Origin: JARYLZ01 sp964388275
Lineage (GTDB): Bacteria; Bacteroidota; Ignavibacteria; SZUA-365
Direction: 5' to 3'
DNA length: 64,000 nt
Assembly (NCBI GenBank): GCA_964388275.1
Contig: CAYLZD010000023.1
Span: forward strand, 1-64,000
Below, one piece after another: positions 31,501 through 39,600 of this stretch. A model generated the notes under the pieces. The model was not told the origin of the DNA and did not search any database. It worked only from the letters and a program-made list of their open reading frames with translations. Made by a program: the position numbers and the translations under genes. Numbering within the stretch: the first letter of the stretch is position 1; each line of letters opens with the position of its first letter.

Positions 31501-32576
31501 GGAATGTCGCGGACGATTACGGAGCGGCAAGCGTGCGCAGCACGACGCTTGGATTCGCCACGGACATCGGCGCCGACGAATTCAATACCAGCGCGATTCC
31601 ACCCGTTGCCACGGCTTCCGGGATCCCGGTCGCGAACACGACCACTTATTACAGTTTCGCGGGTCAGAATCTCGCGAGCATCACCTGGGGAAGCGGCGGC
31701 ACGGTTCCCTCCGTGATTGAATTCCGTTACTACTCCGGAGATAATCCGCCGGCGCCTTTAACCGGAAACTACAGCAACGCATACGCGAACATCACCCAGT
31801 CGAGCGGCACGGGTTTCAGCTACGATATCACGTTCGGGTACTCGCACGCCTGGCTGGGCACGATAAGCTCGGAAGCCAACATCCGTCTCGCCAAGCGCGA
31901 CGGCGGCATCTGGAGTTTCCTCGGGACTTCAGCGGTGAACACCACCAATAAAACCGTGACACAAACAGGCTTGACCTCTTTCTCGGATTTCACGATGAGC
32001 GATGCCACGAATCCGCTGCCGGTGGAGTTGCTGGCTTTCAACGCGCAGTACCGCGGAACTTCGGTTCACTTGTCATGGAAGACGGCAAGCGAACTGAACA
32101 CGCTTCGTTACGAGATCCAGCGCCGCACGGTCGGAGACTGGGAAGCGCTCGGCTCGGTAGACGCGCGAGGATCGGCGGACACTCCCTTCGAATACTCTTA
32201 CGCGGACTCGATACTGCCGCAGGCCGACCGGTATTTGTACAGACTCAAGATGATCGACCGCGACGGATCCTTCGAATATTCGCGGGAAGTTCTCGTACAA
32301 GCGCTGAAGCCGGACGGTTTCCGCCTGTTCGTCAATTATCCGAATCCGTTCAATCCGTCCACCACAATATCGTTCTCGCTTCCCTCGGAGCAATTCGTCA
32401 CCATCAGGGTGCTCGACGCCACCGGCCGCGAGGTTGAGCTTCTCCAAAGCGGCATGCTGCCGGCCGGCGTCCACTCGAGCTTGTTCTTCGCCCGGGACCT
32501 CCCCAGCGGCGTGTACACATGCGTGGTGACCGCGGGCGGCGAAGTGAGGACGGGGAGGATTGTGCTTGCGCGGTGA
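22536..32576 (+). CDS. Giant T9SS-exported multi-module parallel beta-helix surface protein
   Basis: The 3346-residue product has a signal peptide (about 1-34, AEAQ). Four successive modules begin with a related LSG-x-Y/I-S/T motif at about residues 30, 799, 1442 and 2091. Each carries many right-handed beta-helix (PbH1/NosD-like) coils with recurring YGIY and NxI/NN motifs and ends in a P/T-DIGADE-like signature. An Ig-like domain lies at about 695-793, and a segment resembling the N-terminal domain of BNR-repeat neuraminidases at about 1292-1440. An Fn3-like stretch precedes the T9SS sorting domain (about 3267-3346, NYPNPFNP). This should be an extended surface adhesin or polysaccharide-binding fibre; no catalytic residues were recognised. 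The stop codon lies inside the first unit of a heptad repeat array. Confidence 0.88.
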   Translation: MFKCSRFHFSVCLIAAAYFTLLAAPSAEAQLSGTYSIPGSSPTGYATIEAAIAALNTSGVGGAVVFNVAAGHTETFTTPTAGRITATGTSTNTITFQKSGGGNNPRVTAATGAGTADGIISIAGGDYFVFDGIDVQENSNNTASTAWMEWGYGVFVASASDASQNVTIRNCAITLNAASSSFGIRVFQNVVTTAGSSTTTLTPTAASGVIKDCAFYSNTITDGRYGIYIYGNSTASWYGSGNTVGVGGGNTITGFCNGGTGYGIFMYYQNDMTVANNSLSTTATTTLYAIYTNTGTAANVNIYNNNVSVTGSTTMYIIRNVAGSSGTTNTVNIYNNNLNNCVCTGTGTVYGIYSTGTPPTLNIYDNTLTNISGGSSVYGIYMSGTSVGSSYWYNNTVSGLSSTGTGTIYGIYHVVSSSTSPAKTYGNTVNNLSTGGTTVYGISAGSGVTHEVYKNRIYNLSTTSTSTSPAIRGIYVSSATSTTIYNNYISDITAPSGGSAAAPAVTGIYNNASSGDVNLYYNTVYLDASSSVSAFSSAAVYNNTGSNSTMRNNILVNASTPGTGFAVAHWRSSTTLTTYSTASNKNCYYAGMPGTSNLIYYDGTNSDQTLAAWQTRANPADGVSFTELPPFVNATTKPYDLHLSTVSPTACESGATALTGIDDDYDGNTRYGSTGYTGAGVAPDVGADEGNFTAQGCSGTPIGGTAVLTTMPLCTGSPAVLTVQGASSGSGIVYQWQESDDNGVTDPWSNAVGGSGATTTTYTSPNYTAAIYYRCVTTCTNSNQSTASTSVILSSGTAGLSGVYSINSTVATGGTNYQTFADAISALTNRGVCGPVTFNVASGSGPYTERLSITAIPGVSSTDTILFNGNGATLRFQPTSSNYTIVDLAGCSYITINNLNITGLDASYGIGVLLRNQAEYNRISNCTIDLTLIASTSSNSAFIATSNSVSSLGSSGNNASNCEFRNNTGLGSANGPYYGISIYGASASPATGHVIAGNTMQTYYYGIRLYYTASCQVIDNTIKDFYYYGMYLYYTTGAVIRGNDLYRPTRTTFTTTYGIYVYTSSTGNVVERNRIHNLFGGDPTATSTQYGIRVSEDATSGTENLVKNNLLYDLNGEGTLYALYSSGNYSRFYNNTVSIDNTSSSSTSTTYGMYSSVTAAPGPEFLNNCITISRGGTGTKYCIYVSSSSGQFTSNYNNLYLNAAAGTQNVGYKGAAYASLSLWQAQGYDANSVQADPLYENPAGGNFKPQEAALNNIAANLSTAGCMCVLDDITGAPRSTTPDIGAYEFTPMPMTFVSSTTTQTVTTPLVRGSTNQQIIGVQIVTTGSGSPLSATSFSFSTNGSSTAADIAGARLFYTGTSPNFATSTPVGAPVSNPSGTFVITGSQQLAAGTNHFWLTYDVSASATVNNVLDAECASLTVGTAQTPTVTAPSGSRLILGPLSGPYTVGTGGFFSDLNLAFSIIGQAGLGGNTTLNIISDITEPAMASLGEWTETPASSNYTLTIQPSGGSARTVSGNFASGAVIQINGADRVTIDGLNTGGNSLAISNTSTSTQAGIWIRSLGTGSGCNNVAVRNCTISCGSNTVTSFGILANGSSTVTTTVSSSDNDNLTIQNNTIKKALYGIYVKASTPGFNNSLSITGNTIGSTSTSDYIHYKGIDIQGATSPVISQNTIAGVFDDRDGYRVSGIEIGSDVTGAAVTRNNISNIKGLWYDASADDGNGAFGIKVTSTTNVTDLLIANNMIWDVLSAGYQDYKETQPYGIWLYGGSGVSIYFNSVYLYGSFTGFYSTSAACYINSTSVTGVDMRNNIFRNSISGPSGTASYAVSVPSGFVFSTINYNDYYASGTYGILGYYGANKTTLNDWRASSGQDAASIAVDPSFVSTSNLHIGSGSTPNQLESGGAVITGLAVDIDGDVRPGPASSSNGGAVRPDIGADEFDGALLDLFPPEIVYTPLMNSPTGSSRVLTGFATITDVLGVNVSSGTRPRIYYKKSTDANTYVGNTSTDNGWKWTEASNTVSPFSFTIDYSLINGGSVSTGDLIQYFVVAQDVATTPNVGANTATFNSAPTSVDLTSGNFPAGGAINSYSIAGYLSGTISVGSGQTFTSLTGSGGFFELINKSILSGDVVASITSDLTEDGTNALKPWAESGAGNWRIQIQPNSAANRTISGSVAGSMIRIDGASRLTIDGSNLGTGRYLIFRNTNTSYPTLELLNNAASNRILNSVIEGGNTDAASGVVVFGTASTGNSNNGIVGCEIRDRSDVTAAPVNLVHSLSALNTADTLKNNLMHDFTGYGVSIPTAGSGDNWRIMSNGFYQTASRSASSRAISLLSGNGHAITANNIGGSAADRSGSPWLTSSSMYGIYLAPGTTSQTQVSQNIIGNIQSSGFYGIYCTGGDVSIAGNRMGHSSASSDTIFVSGSTYGIYNSGAATFTAANDTIGYITGSSLLYLLYSTTGDNTFTGNLITHISGGSTTYGIYVTGSGTNLISGNTLNDVSNTSTFYGIYVPGTGMSAITGNTLSQLSTSSTMYALYTSGSGAHTTTSTNTVSGINSGSTTYVIYATGTTPTRVISDNTIQDVNLSQTSTNTLAGMYITASGTNTVTGNTIQRLSQKSSSTTQTAALYGIYVTNGSWISALNNNIDSLVNRTCQGSTRGIYISGGSGARLSGNTISRLWSQNDETPPVMKQGSVGGMIANAGLDTLENNTVFSLHTAYDTTTTSTFTSAYGIDLASSSVNGIVRGNLIYNVVNHNAGTKKTYTSLLLIEGTGAGTVVEKNRMYGLVTMGTGVSTGTPPDNAPPIASAVEISGAANAIYTNNEISVGDEIGNEAIVIGFDDLSTGSSAYYYNSVYVGGANSSGASRSAAYAREGAGTSYATSTLTNNLFYNKRSGGTGGHYAVMNPGGSTGWSAADFNLLVSSSASTIGLWSTTDCNFAAWKTQSGGDTYSLSTDAASLTSTRLFTSPGTADLSIVTANPECWYVNGKGIAGAASGNVADDYGAASVRSTTLGFATDIGADEFNTSAIPPVATASGIPVANTTTYYSFAGQNLASITWGSGGTVPSVIEFRYYSGDNPPAPLTGNYSNAYANITQSSGTGFSYDITFGYSHAWLGTISSEANIRLAKRDGGIWSFLGTSAVNTTNKTVTQTGLTSFSDFTMSDATNPLPVELLAFNAQYRGTSVHLSWKTASELNTLRYEIQRRTVGDWEALGSVDARGSADTPFEYSYADSILPQADRYLYRLKMIDRDGSFEYSREVLVQALKPDGFRLFVNYPNPFNPSTTISFSLPSEQFVTIRVLDATGREVELLQSGMLPAGVHSSLFFARDLPSGVYTCVVTAGGEVRTGRIVLAR

Positions 32577-32640
32577 AGGGTGAAGAGTAAATAGTGAAGA
32601 GTGAAGAGTGAAGAGTGAAGAGTGAAGAGTGAAGAGTGAG
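32573..32640 (+). repeat. Heptanucleotide tandem array (GTGAAGA)n overlapping a stop codon
   Basis: Nine 7-base units plus a partial one follow each other: GTGAAGG, GTGAAGA, a diverged GTAAATA, then six perfect GTGAAGA copies. The TGA stop of the giant gene (32574-32576) lies inside the first unit. The array runs directly into the hairpin at 32636-32665. Confidence 0.92.
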
Positions 32641-32665
32641 GGGCGCGGGGGACCGCGCCCCTCAC
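32636..32665. terminator. Perfect 13-bp hairpin between convergent genes
   Basis: GTGAGGGGCGCGG (32636-32648) pairs with CCGCGCCCCTCAC (32653-32665) around a GGGA tetraloop. It sits between the convergent giant gene and the HhH/barrel gene and could block transcription from both sides, but it lacks a T-run on either strand. Its first bases overlap the last heptad repeat. Confidence 0.55.
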
Positions 32666-32778
32666 ACTATGCTTGGATAGAATTCCGATCCCGGTTTTCC
32701 TCTCTCTCATTTCTCAAACCCTTCGTTCCCTGCGCTCCCCCATGTTTTATTTCCTCCTCCTCCGCAACCTCCTCCATA

Positions 32779-34806
32779 TCACAACCTCATCTCCACACCA
32801 GCTCCCACCTTAGTCACCGCGTCCCCCTCCACCGCGTCATTTCCGCTTCCGATCTCCCTCTCCCCGTACCGAATGCCCCTCGATATCTTCCCCGCCACCT
32901 CCAGTCCTTTGAAAGGCGACACCCGCAACAACACATACGCCTGCATACCTTGGCCGTACAGGGCCGGATTTGACGCCACGCCGGGCAGATCGCGCTCATA
33001 GGCGTAGATGCGCCCATCCCAGGAATCCGTGTCGTAAAGCGCCAGCCGACCGTCGATCGACATCCACTTGAAAGGGGAGAGGCGGAGATCGGCCATCAGC
33101 AACAGGCCTCTTGAACGCGGCAGTCCGCAGGGCTGCACGACATCGGAGCAATCTATCCGCAACCGGATCTCCGCATCCTTGAGGGGATAACTCCTGGACT
33201 CGACAAGGAATCCGGCGGCGCGCCGGCGAGCCACGGCACGCAACCCACGGCCCTCGATATCGACTGCCGAAAAGCCGGCGTCCTTGGACTCGTGCCGCAA
33301 GCGGAAGCGCAACTCGGTTTTTTGTTTGGTATCCCAGGAAAGTTCCAGAAAACGCTCGCTGCCTGACGAGGGCACATCCACGAAGTACGTGGGAGCCGGA
33401 AAGCGAAATTGGTCGAAATAGGCGCGAAGCTCGATGGAGCGGGATAAGCGGTATGCGAGTCCGAAATACACGCCATGCTCGTTCTGCGTGCGTCCGTTAG
33501 CTTCGCCGAAGGCATGGCCGTGCGGCGCAGCAAAGTCCTCGGGATATAAACGGAAGACGATCGCGGCGCGCAACCTTCCCGAGGGCGACATCGAAACGGC
33601 GGCCGCGCCGCCGAAACGACCGTTCTGCAGGCGTCCGGCTTCGGCGGACACGCTCCAACAGCCGCCGCCGGCGGAAAATTCGAAACCCAGAGCCGAAGCG
33701 CGGGCTCCGCCGAAAGCCCACGGGGATACGGCGTTCAGAGGCGCGGAAAAACGACATATATATCCGGATATTCCCCCGGCGATGTCGACTCCGCCCGTCC
33801 GCATGCTGAGGCCCGCTCGCGCTCCGGCGATATCCTCGGATGCCGCGGAGCGCTTGTTCAGCTCGGAAACGGTGCGATGCAGGCCGCTCTCGTCGATCGA
33901 AACAAGCAGTCCCGTCGCCGAATCCAGGGCGCCGTCCATTGTCCGCCGCCCCGCGAAGGCCGCGAAAGAAACAATCCCGCTGACCGCCCTGAAAGCGGCC
34001 CCTCTGAAGCTCATGCCCGAGGACTGCAGCGCGGGTGACGGCGAACCGCTTCCGTGTCGGACCGCGTTCATGATATCTCCGCCTTTCGAAAATCCGGACG
34101 GGCGCCAGAGCAGGACGCCCTGACCTTGCGATATGTTGAAATCTCCGATCAGAAGGCGGTCGAACATCCACCTGCGATCTGCCGTCAGCGCGAAACGAAT
34201 GCGATCGGCCGTCGAGGTCTCTCCCGGATCGCGCGTAATGAGAACTCCGGCCCGCAAGTCCCGGCCGACGTCGACATCGAGGCGGTTGTACAAGCGCTCG
34301 GGCGGGCCGGCATAGGCGCCGTTCCTGAAGCCTTTCCTGAGCGGGTAATCGCGCTGCAAACGACTGCGCAGCCTCGCCGTGACGCCGTCCGGTTCCTGCG
34401 CTTTCGCCGGGGCGGCGCGTCCCGGTCTCGAGAGATAGCACGCTCTCTTCAGAAACGCCATTCGCCTGTCGTCGATGCCGGTCAGCGACTGCGCTTGTTC
34501 CCAACTGACGAAGCGTCCGATCGTACGGCGAGCATCCAAGAGCCTTCTGATTTCCTCAGGCGAAAGAAAGGCCAATCCTGACAGATCTCCACGGCGCGCC
34601 TTGTTCAAGTCGATAGGGTTTTCGAACTGTTGCTCCATCTCCTCTATCATGGCTTCGCCCGCGCTTTCGTCGCTCTGGGCTTCCAGAGAGGATTCGATCA
34701 GCAGTTCCGGCTGCCGGAACAGACCGTCGTCCTGCGCGTTTGCGGCAGCCGGGAACAGCGATGCCGCGATGATGATTGATGACTTGAACCCGGTATGCCG
34801 GCGCAT
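32779..34806 (-). CDS. Helix-hairpin-helix (ComEA-like) plus outer-membrane beta-barrel protein
   Basis: The 675-residue protein has a signal peptide (about 1-24, AANAQ). A ComEA-type tandem HhH region (about 62-125, IDLNKARRGDLSGL and FVSWEQAQSLTGI) is followed by a strand-rich domain (about 150-675) of alternating hydrophobic and polar residues, consistent with an outer-membrane barrel. This architecture is widespread in Bacteroidota/Chlorobiota; DNA uptake or DNA binding at the outer membrane is a possible role but unproven. GGGAG six bases before the ATG supports the start. It is the last gene of a minus-strand run that includes the kinase, maf and flippase genes, with a 175-base gap before it. 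Confidence 0.75.
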   Translation of the reverse strand: MRRHTGFKSSIIIAASLFPAAANAQDDGLFRQPELLIESSLEAQSDESAGEAMIEEMEQQFENPIDLNKARRGDLSGLAFLSPEEIRRLLDARRTIGRFVSWEQAQSLTGIDDRRMAFLKRACYLSRPGRAAPAKAQEPDGVTARLRSRLQRDYPLRKGFRNGAYAGPPERLYNRLDVDVGRDLRAGVLITRDPGETSTADRIRFALTADRRWMFDRLLIGDFNISQGQGVLLWRPSGFSKGGDIMNAVRHGSGSPSPALQSSGMSFRGAAFRAVSGIVSFAAFAGRRTMDGALDSATGLLVSIDESGLHRTVSELNKRSAASEDIAGARAGLSMRTGGVDIAGGISGYICRFSAPLNAVSPWAFGGARASALGFEFSAGGGCWSVSAEAGRLQNGRFGGAAAVSMSPSGRLRAAIVFRLYPEDFAAPHGHAFGEANGRTQNEHGVYFGLAYRLSRSIELRAYFDQFRFPAPTYFVDVPSSGSERFLELSWDTKQKTELRFRLRHESKDAGFSAVDIEGRGLRAVARRRAAGFLVESRSYPLKDAEIRLRIDCSDVVQPCGLPRSRGLLLMADLRLSPFKWMSIDGRLALYDTDSWDGRIYAYERDLPGVASNPALYGQGMQAYVLLRVSPFKGLEVAGKISRGIRYGEREIGSGNDAVEGDAVTKVGAGVEMRL

Positions 34807-34981
34807 TTTCTCTCCCTTCTTGTGGTGCCGCCGCCTGCTTGTACGCGGCGTTCAGCGACATTGTTCCCTTTCGATTCTTCGAGGGATGAGTCAGGAGGTC
34901 CTGCGCCGGTCGCATGGAACCGGCAAACCGACTGTCGACGGATGGGAGAACGCGGTGAGGATCGTACCGGGTTCCGGCGTA

Positions 34982-35956
34982 TCAACCGGTTTTGACGCTT
35001 TCGATGTCGAGTTCGTCGATTCGCACCCTCAAGCGATTTTGAAAAGCGAACGCGACGACGATTCCGATCAGCACGGCATACCACAGAGTGCATGCGCGTA
35101 TTACGAACGTGGACGCCACCGCAACGTCCTTTGAAGCTCCCGCGAGCATGGACAGTCCGGTCAGGCTCCCTTCAGTGGTGCCCAGACCCCCGGGCAGCAT
35201 GCTAACGGCGCCGATTACCGTTGAAAACGCGTATATGAATGACGCTTTGAAAACAGTCACGGGCGCGTCGAATTCGCGCAAGGTCAGCCAGAAGGCGAAG
35301 CACTCGAAAAACCACGATCCGATGCTGATGAGGACTGACCACGCAAGTGGTTTCGGCCTGACGAGCTGATAAACGCTTTCATAGGCCGATTCGGCATGAC
35401 CTGAAAAACGCCCTAAATAGGGCAAACGGGAGAAAACGGCCAACAGCCGCAGCGAGCCCGCTTTCCAGGACAGAAGGGCTGTGACGCCGGCAAAGAAAAC
35501 CGCGAACGCGAGCACCAGGGACCGGGCGTAGCCGAACACGAAAGCCCCTGCGAGTATGATCACCGTAAGCCCGATGAAATCGGTCAGACGTTCCGCGAGA
35601 ATAACCGGCGCGGATCTGGTGATCGAGGTCCCGTTGACTTCCTTGAGCAGATAGGACTTGAGCACCTCTCCCAGTTTGCCGGGAGTGACGGCCATCATGA
35701 AGGCCGCGAGAAAAATGATGAGATTCTTTCCCGGCGCCGGCCGAATATCGAGCACTTTCGTATAGTAATCCCATTTCCAGAATCGGAACGCATAATTTGC
35801 GGACGCGCAGCCGAGTATCAGCGGAAGTGACCACCAGGAAAAGCGGGTAAAAGCCGAGGCGAGCTTCTCCGCGTCGGCGAATACCGCAAGGGCGATGAAC
35901 ACGGCAGCGCCCAGCGCCAGCGACAGCAGCAGCCGCCGCCTAAATTTCGTCTTCAC
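34982..35956 (-). CDS. Flippase-like / lysylphosphatidylglycerol-synthase-type integral membrane protein (UPF0104)
   Basis: The 324-residue product is almost entirely membrane-embedded, with about eight hydrophobic segments. It carries the family pattern TPGKLGEVLKSYLLK (near 90-105), ILAERLTDFIGL and MLPGGLGTTEGSLTGL near the C-terminus, typical of LPG_synthase_TM/flippase-like proteins that move lipid-linked substrates. The frame is open upstream to 36142, but that part is antisense or alternate-frame maf sequence. The best start is the GTG at 35956, immediately before KTKFRRRLLLSLALG. This makes the gene overlap the end of maf by 17 bases, indicating translational coupling. The substrate is unknown. 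Confidence 0.82.
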   Translation of the reverse strand: MKTKFRRRLLLSLALGAAVFIALAVFADAEKLASAFTRFSWWSLPLILGCASANYAFRFWKWDYYTKVLDIRPAPGKNLIIFLAAFMMAVTPGKLGEVLKSYLLKEVNGTSITRSAPVILAERLTDFIGLTVIILAGAFVFGYARSLVLAFAVFFAGVTALLSWKAGSLRLLAVFSRLPYLGRFSGHAESAYESVYQLVRPKPLAWSVLISIGSWFFECFAFWLTLREFDAPVTVFKASFIYAFSTVIGAVSMLPGGLGTTEGSLTGLSMLAGASKDVAVASTFVIRACTLWYAVLIGIVVAFAFQNRLRVRIDELDIESVKTG

Positions 35957-36554
35957 AGTCGCGGCGTCCGTTCGTGGTGAACGCGTTGTATGTGCAGTAG
36001 AAATGGGACAGGGGAAGACCGACCACGTTGTAGTAATCGCCGTTGATGCGCTTGACGAAGACGGCGCCGAAATCATCCTGTATTCCGTACCCCCCGGCCT
36101 TGTCCATCGGACTGCCGCCTTCCACATATGCGAGTATCTCATCAGTGCCGAGACGGCGAAACCAGACCTCCGTGCACTCGAATTCGGTGACGGTGCGCCA
36201 GGAAGGCAGTTCCAGAAGCGAAAAGCCCGTGTAGACTTCGTGGCGCTGCCCGCTGAGACGCTGCAACATGCGGACGGCTTCGTCTTTCCCGGCCGGTTTG
36301 GTCAGGATTTCACCGTTGATCACAACAATCGTGTCGGCGCCCAGGACTATGCCCGAAGGGAACTTGAAGCCGACATCGCGCGCCTTGCGCTCCGCGAGTA
36401 TGCGGACGTGCTCTTCCGGACTTACATCGTCGATTATGGTTTCGTCGATGGAACTGGGCATTATGTGAAAATGCAGCCCGATCTGTTTCAGCAACTCCCT
36501 TCTTCTGGGAGACATGGAGGCGAGTATCAGGTGCGGTGGTTGCATGTGCTGCAT
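35940..36554 (-). CDS. maf: Maf-type nucleoside triphosphate pyrophosphatase (dTTP/UTP-type)
   Basis: Maf proteins hydrolyse non-canonical or selected NTPs to NMP and pyrophosphate and are linked to division control and nucleotide-pool cleaning. The product shows the family motifs SMSPRRRELL near the N-terminus, AERKAR, GADTIVV, KPAGKDEAVRML and GGSPMDKAGGYGIQ; the last is typical of the YhdE (dTTP/UTP) branch. I use ATG 36554 (204 residues); a TTG at 36569 and an ATG at 36545 are alternatives, and none has a clear Shine-Dalgarno. It follows the kinase gene by about 80 bases and overlaps the flippase-like gene by 17 bases, so it is part of the same transcript. Confidence 0.92.
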   Translation of the reverse strand: MQHMQPPHLILASMSPRRRELLKQIGLHFHIMPSSIDETIIDDVSPEEHVRILAERKARDVGFKFPSGIVLGADTIVVINGEILTKPAGKDEAVRMLQRLSGQRHEVYTGFSLLELPSWRTVTEFECTEVWFRRLGTDEILAYVEGGSPMDKAGGYGIQDDFGAVFVKRINGDYYNVVGLPLSHFYCTYNAFTTNGRRDCEDEI

Positions 36555-36637
36555 TTCGGATGCGGACAATCATGAAATTTACGAAAGACGGCGAAAAGAG
36601 AAAACCTTCCCGCTCACTCCTCGCGCGTTTTCAGTCG

Positions 36638-39600
36638 TCAGGTCCCGTCGGGCGGATCTTCCGGACAGGTGGACGGCGCCGACACGGGCAGGCGTACGAT
36701 GACCACGGCGCCTGCGCCGGGTTCGCTCTCGATACGGATGCTCCCGCCGGTGTCGTCTACAATGCGTTTAACGATGGCCAGGCCGAGTCCCATGCCCTCG
36801 GTCTTGGTGGAGAAGTTCGGTTCGAAAATGCGCTGCAGGGCGGCAGGGTGTATTCCGATGCCTGTATCCGATATTCTGATCTCGATTCCGCCGGGTACAG
36901 GCTCCGCCGTGATGGAGATCGAGCCCTTGACATCGATCGCTTGCGCCGAGTTCCGCAGTATGTTGGTGAACGCCCTCGAGAGCTCCTCCCGATCGGCGAT
37001 CACCGGGGGCAGCTGCGCGTCGATGGAGACGTCGACTGTGATATTGTCGTCATGTCCGAACAGCGCCGCGGTTTCCCTCAGAATCGCGCCTATGTCGACC
37101 TCCGTCGGCTTTCTGAGGGGCATACGCGCGAAACGGGAGAATTCATCGCTGATCCGGGCGAGAGTGTCGACCTGATCGATTATTACGCCAAGCACCGCGG
37201 AAATAATCTCGTCAATATTCGGGGCCTTGTCGATCCGTGCTCTCTGCAGATGCTGAGCGGCAAGTTTCATCGGCGTCAACGGATTACGAATCTCGTGCGC
37301 TACTTGTTTGGCCATCTCCTTCCACGCCAGGTCGCGTTCGGCCGCAGCCAGCAAATCCCTGCTGCGTTGAAGTTGATCGGTCATCGCGTTGAAAGACAGC
37401 ATCAGATCCTTGATCTCGGCCGAGGCCGCCATGTCCACCCGCCTGTGAAGGTCGCCGCCCGCAATGTCTTGGGTGGCGGCGGTGAGCTCGCTCAGAGGTC
37501 TCGATATCTGCCGGGCCAGAACCCGGCTGACTCCCAGCACCAGCAGCGCTATCAGAACCGTCCCCAGAAGTATGGTCGCGGACGCCCTCATCGACGCCTT
37601 CTCCGCCTTAGCTTGCTCGAAAAGCGTAGGGGAGGACAGGATCACCGCCGGACGCCCGCTGCTGTCCCTCAACGCCAGATAGCCGACGAGGTATGCGAGA
37701 TCGGATATCTTCTCGGTGGTCATGTGGAATTCCGCCCCGCGCACTGCTATGGCGAGAAACGCCTCTGGCGGCAAACGCGGGGACAGCAGGCCGGCCGTAT
37801 ACAGTTCCGGCCGGCTGGAAGCCAGAAGGGCCGGCCCCGCGAAAACGGAGACCTCCCTGCCTGTTCGTGTGGCGGCGTCGATGCAGATGTCGTCTCGCGC
37901 GGCCGAGGCGATGCCGGCCGGATTGTCGGCTCCGGCGGCTTCGGCGAGATTTGCTTTCAACGCGTTCAGATCGTCCAGCAACTGCGCCTCAGCCTGCCGG
38001 CGCTGCTCCTCCGTGACGAAACTTCTCGCGGTCAGCCACACCAGAAGGAGGGGAATCGCCGCGGCGGCGAGTATCGCAAGCTGCAGCCGGGAAGCGAAAC
38101 GAAATTCCAGCCGCCATCGCACAGGCCGCTTCAACAGCCGCATTGAGGCGGAGGCTGCCGCCGACAGGCAGAGAAAGAACAGTCCGATACGCAGATAGCG
38201 ATAAACCGTGAACACGAATTCCCCCGCACCCATCGATATGCAAAGCGCTTCGCCGTTCCCGGCTTCGCCCAGCTTCACGAATAAGGCGGGCCTCGGGCCG
38301 TCCGGGGTGGGCAATTGACTCCAGCTCCGATCCTTGCCGGCGAGGAAATCGGACCGGACTTCTGCCGGCAGCACCGGAATATGCGGCAGCATCGGATCGG
38401 ATGTGGCCAGCAGTATTCCGTCGCCGAATGTGCTGATCGAAAGACGATCCTCCGGCGCAACGCCCTCGGGTATCGCGTCGCTGCGCAGCAGATCCACTTC
38501 GGATGACGTCAGCACTAGAGGATCGAGAGCTTCCACTATGACCGCGATCCTGAGTGGGCTTCCGTTTTTCGAAGCCGTGGTCAGCGACGATACAGCGTAA
38601 GCCCGTCGTCTCGGATCGTCTTCGGGGCGGACTTGAACCGTCGTGTCCGTCGGCGAAGAAAGTATGCCGGCCAGCGGACCAGTATCGAGCGCGCGGGGGT
38701 GAATGCCCACGCTGAACCGCGACACGAGCGTTCCGTCCGTTCCGGATATCTGCACAGCGGAATTGTTCCGTTCCGCGGCCAGAGCCGATCGCGCCCACAT
38801 GCCGAAAGCCCGGCTTGTGTTAGCTCCCTCGAGACTGTTCCCGATGTTCTGTTCCACCGCCACTTCGGCCGCGATTTCAGCGGCCGCTTGCCCGGCAAGC
38901 AGCATCGACCAGGCATCCACCGGTCTCGCCAGGCGGTCGGCTATGGCCTCGATCTCCCCGCGCCGCTTCTCGTTCATGAATTGCTGCAGAAGCGTTCCGA
39001 CGACAAGCGTGGTCGCCGCAACGAGCATTGCCGCGCGTAGCGAAGGCCGCCGAGCGATGAGCTTCCGCACCGTAGAAGGCGCGTACGGCGCCGCCGCGAA
39101 AAGTATGCTCAGGATTGCGTACCAGTGAGGCGGGATCAGCCGGTCCCTCGTGACGGCAAGGAATAGAATAACGGAGACGACCGATACCAGCATAGCCGCC
39201 GCGAAATCGCGTCGCGTCCCGCCATGAACTCTCAACAGGCGCACCGAGATCCATGCTCCGGTTATCGATCCCGCGGTGAGCAGAAAGGCGTTGAACATCA
39301 TCAGCACGAACAGGGGATCGTCGAAGAACGGAGACAGGGTGTCGTAATTGAACGAGGCGTCCGTTACGAAGCTCTTCAGAGACGCCGTGAGACCTCGCAT
39401 CGCGAACGGAAATGCCAGAAGAACGGGAGCCTTCCGGAATGCGAGGGACAACCGGATTTCCGAAGCGCCTGCGGTCCCGGACAGGTTCAACGCGATGGTG
39501 ATTGCGGCCGTGAAAGTCAGAAGAGTGATCGTGAGTTCGCCTATCGAACTGACAAGGCCTCCACCCAGGGATGAAGCGAACCATGCGGGATTCATGAGGG

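Noticed and set aside
36536..38146. 536-codon plus-strand open frame opposite the kinase C-terminus
   Set aside because: The minus strand encodes the HAMP, HisKA and HATPase motifs here; the plus frame is low-complexity Arg/Gly-rich.
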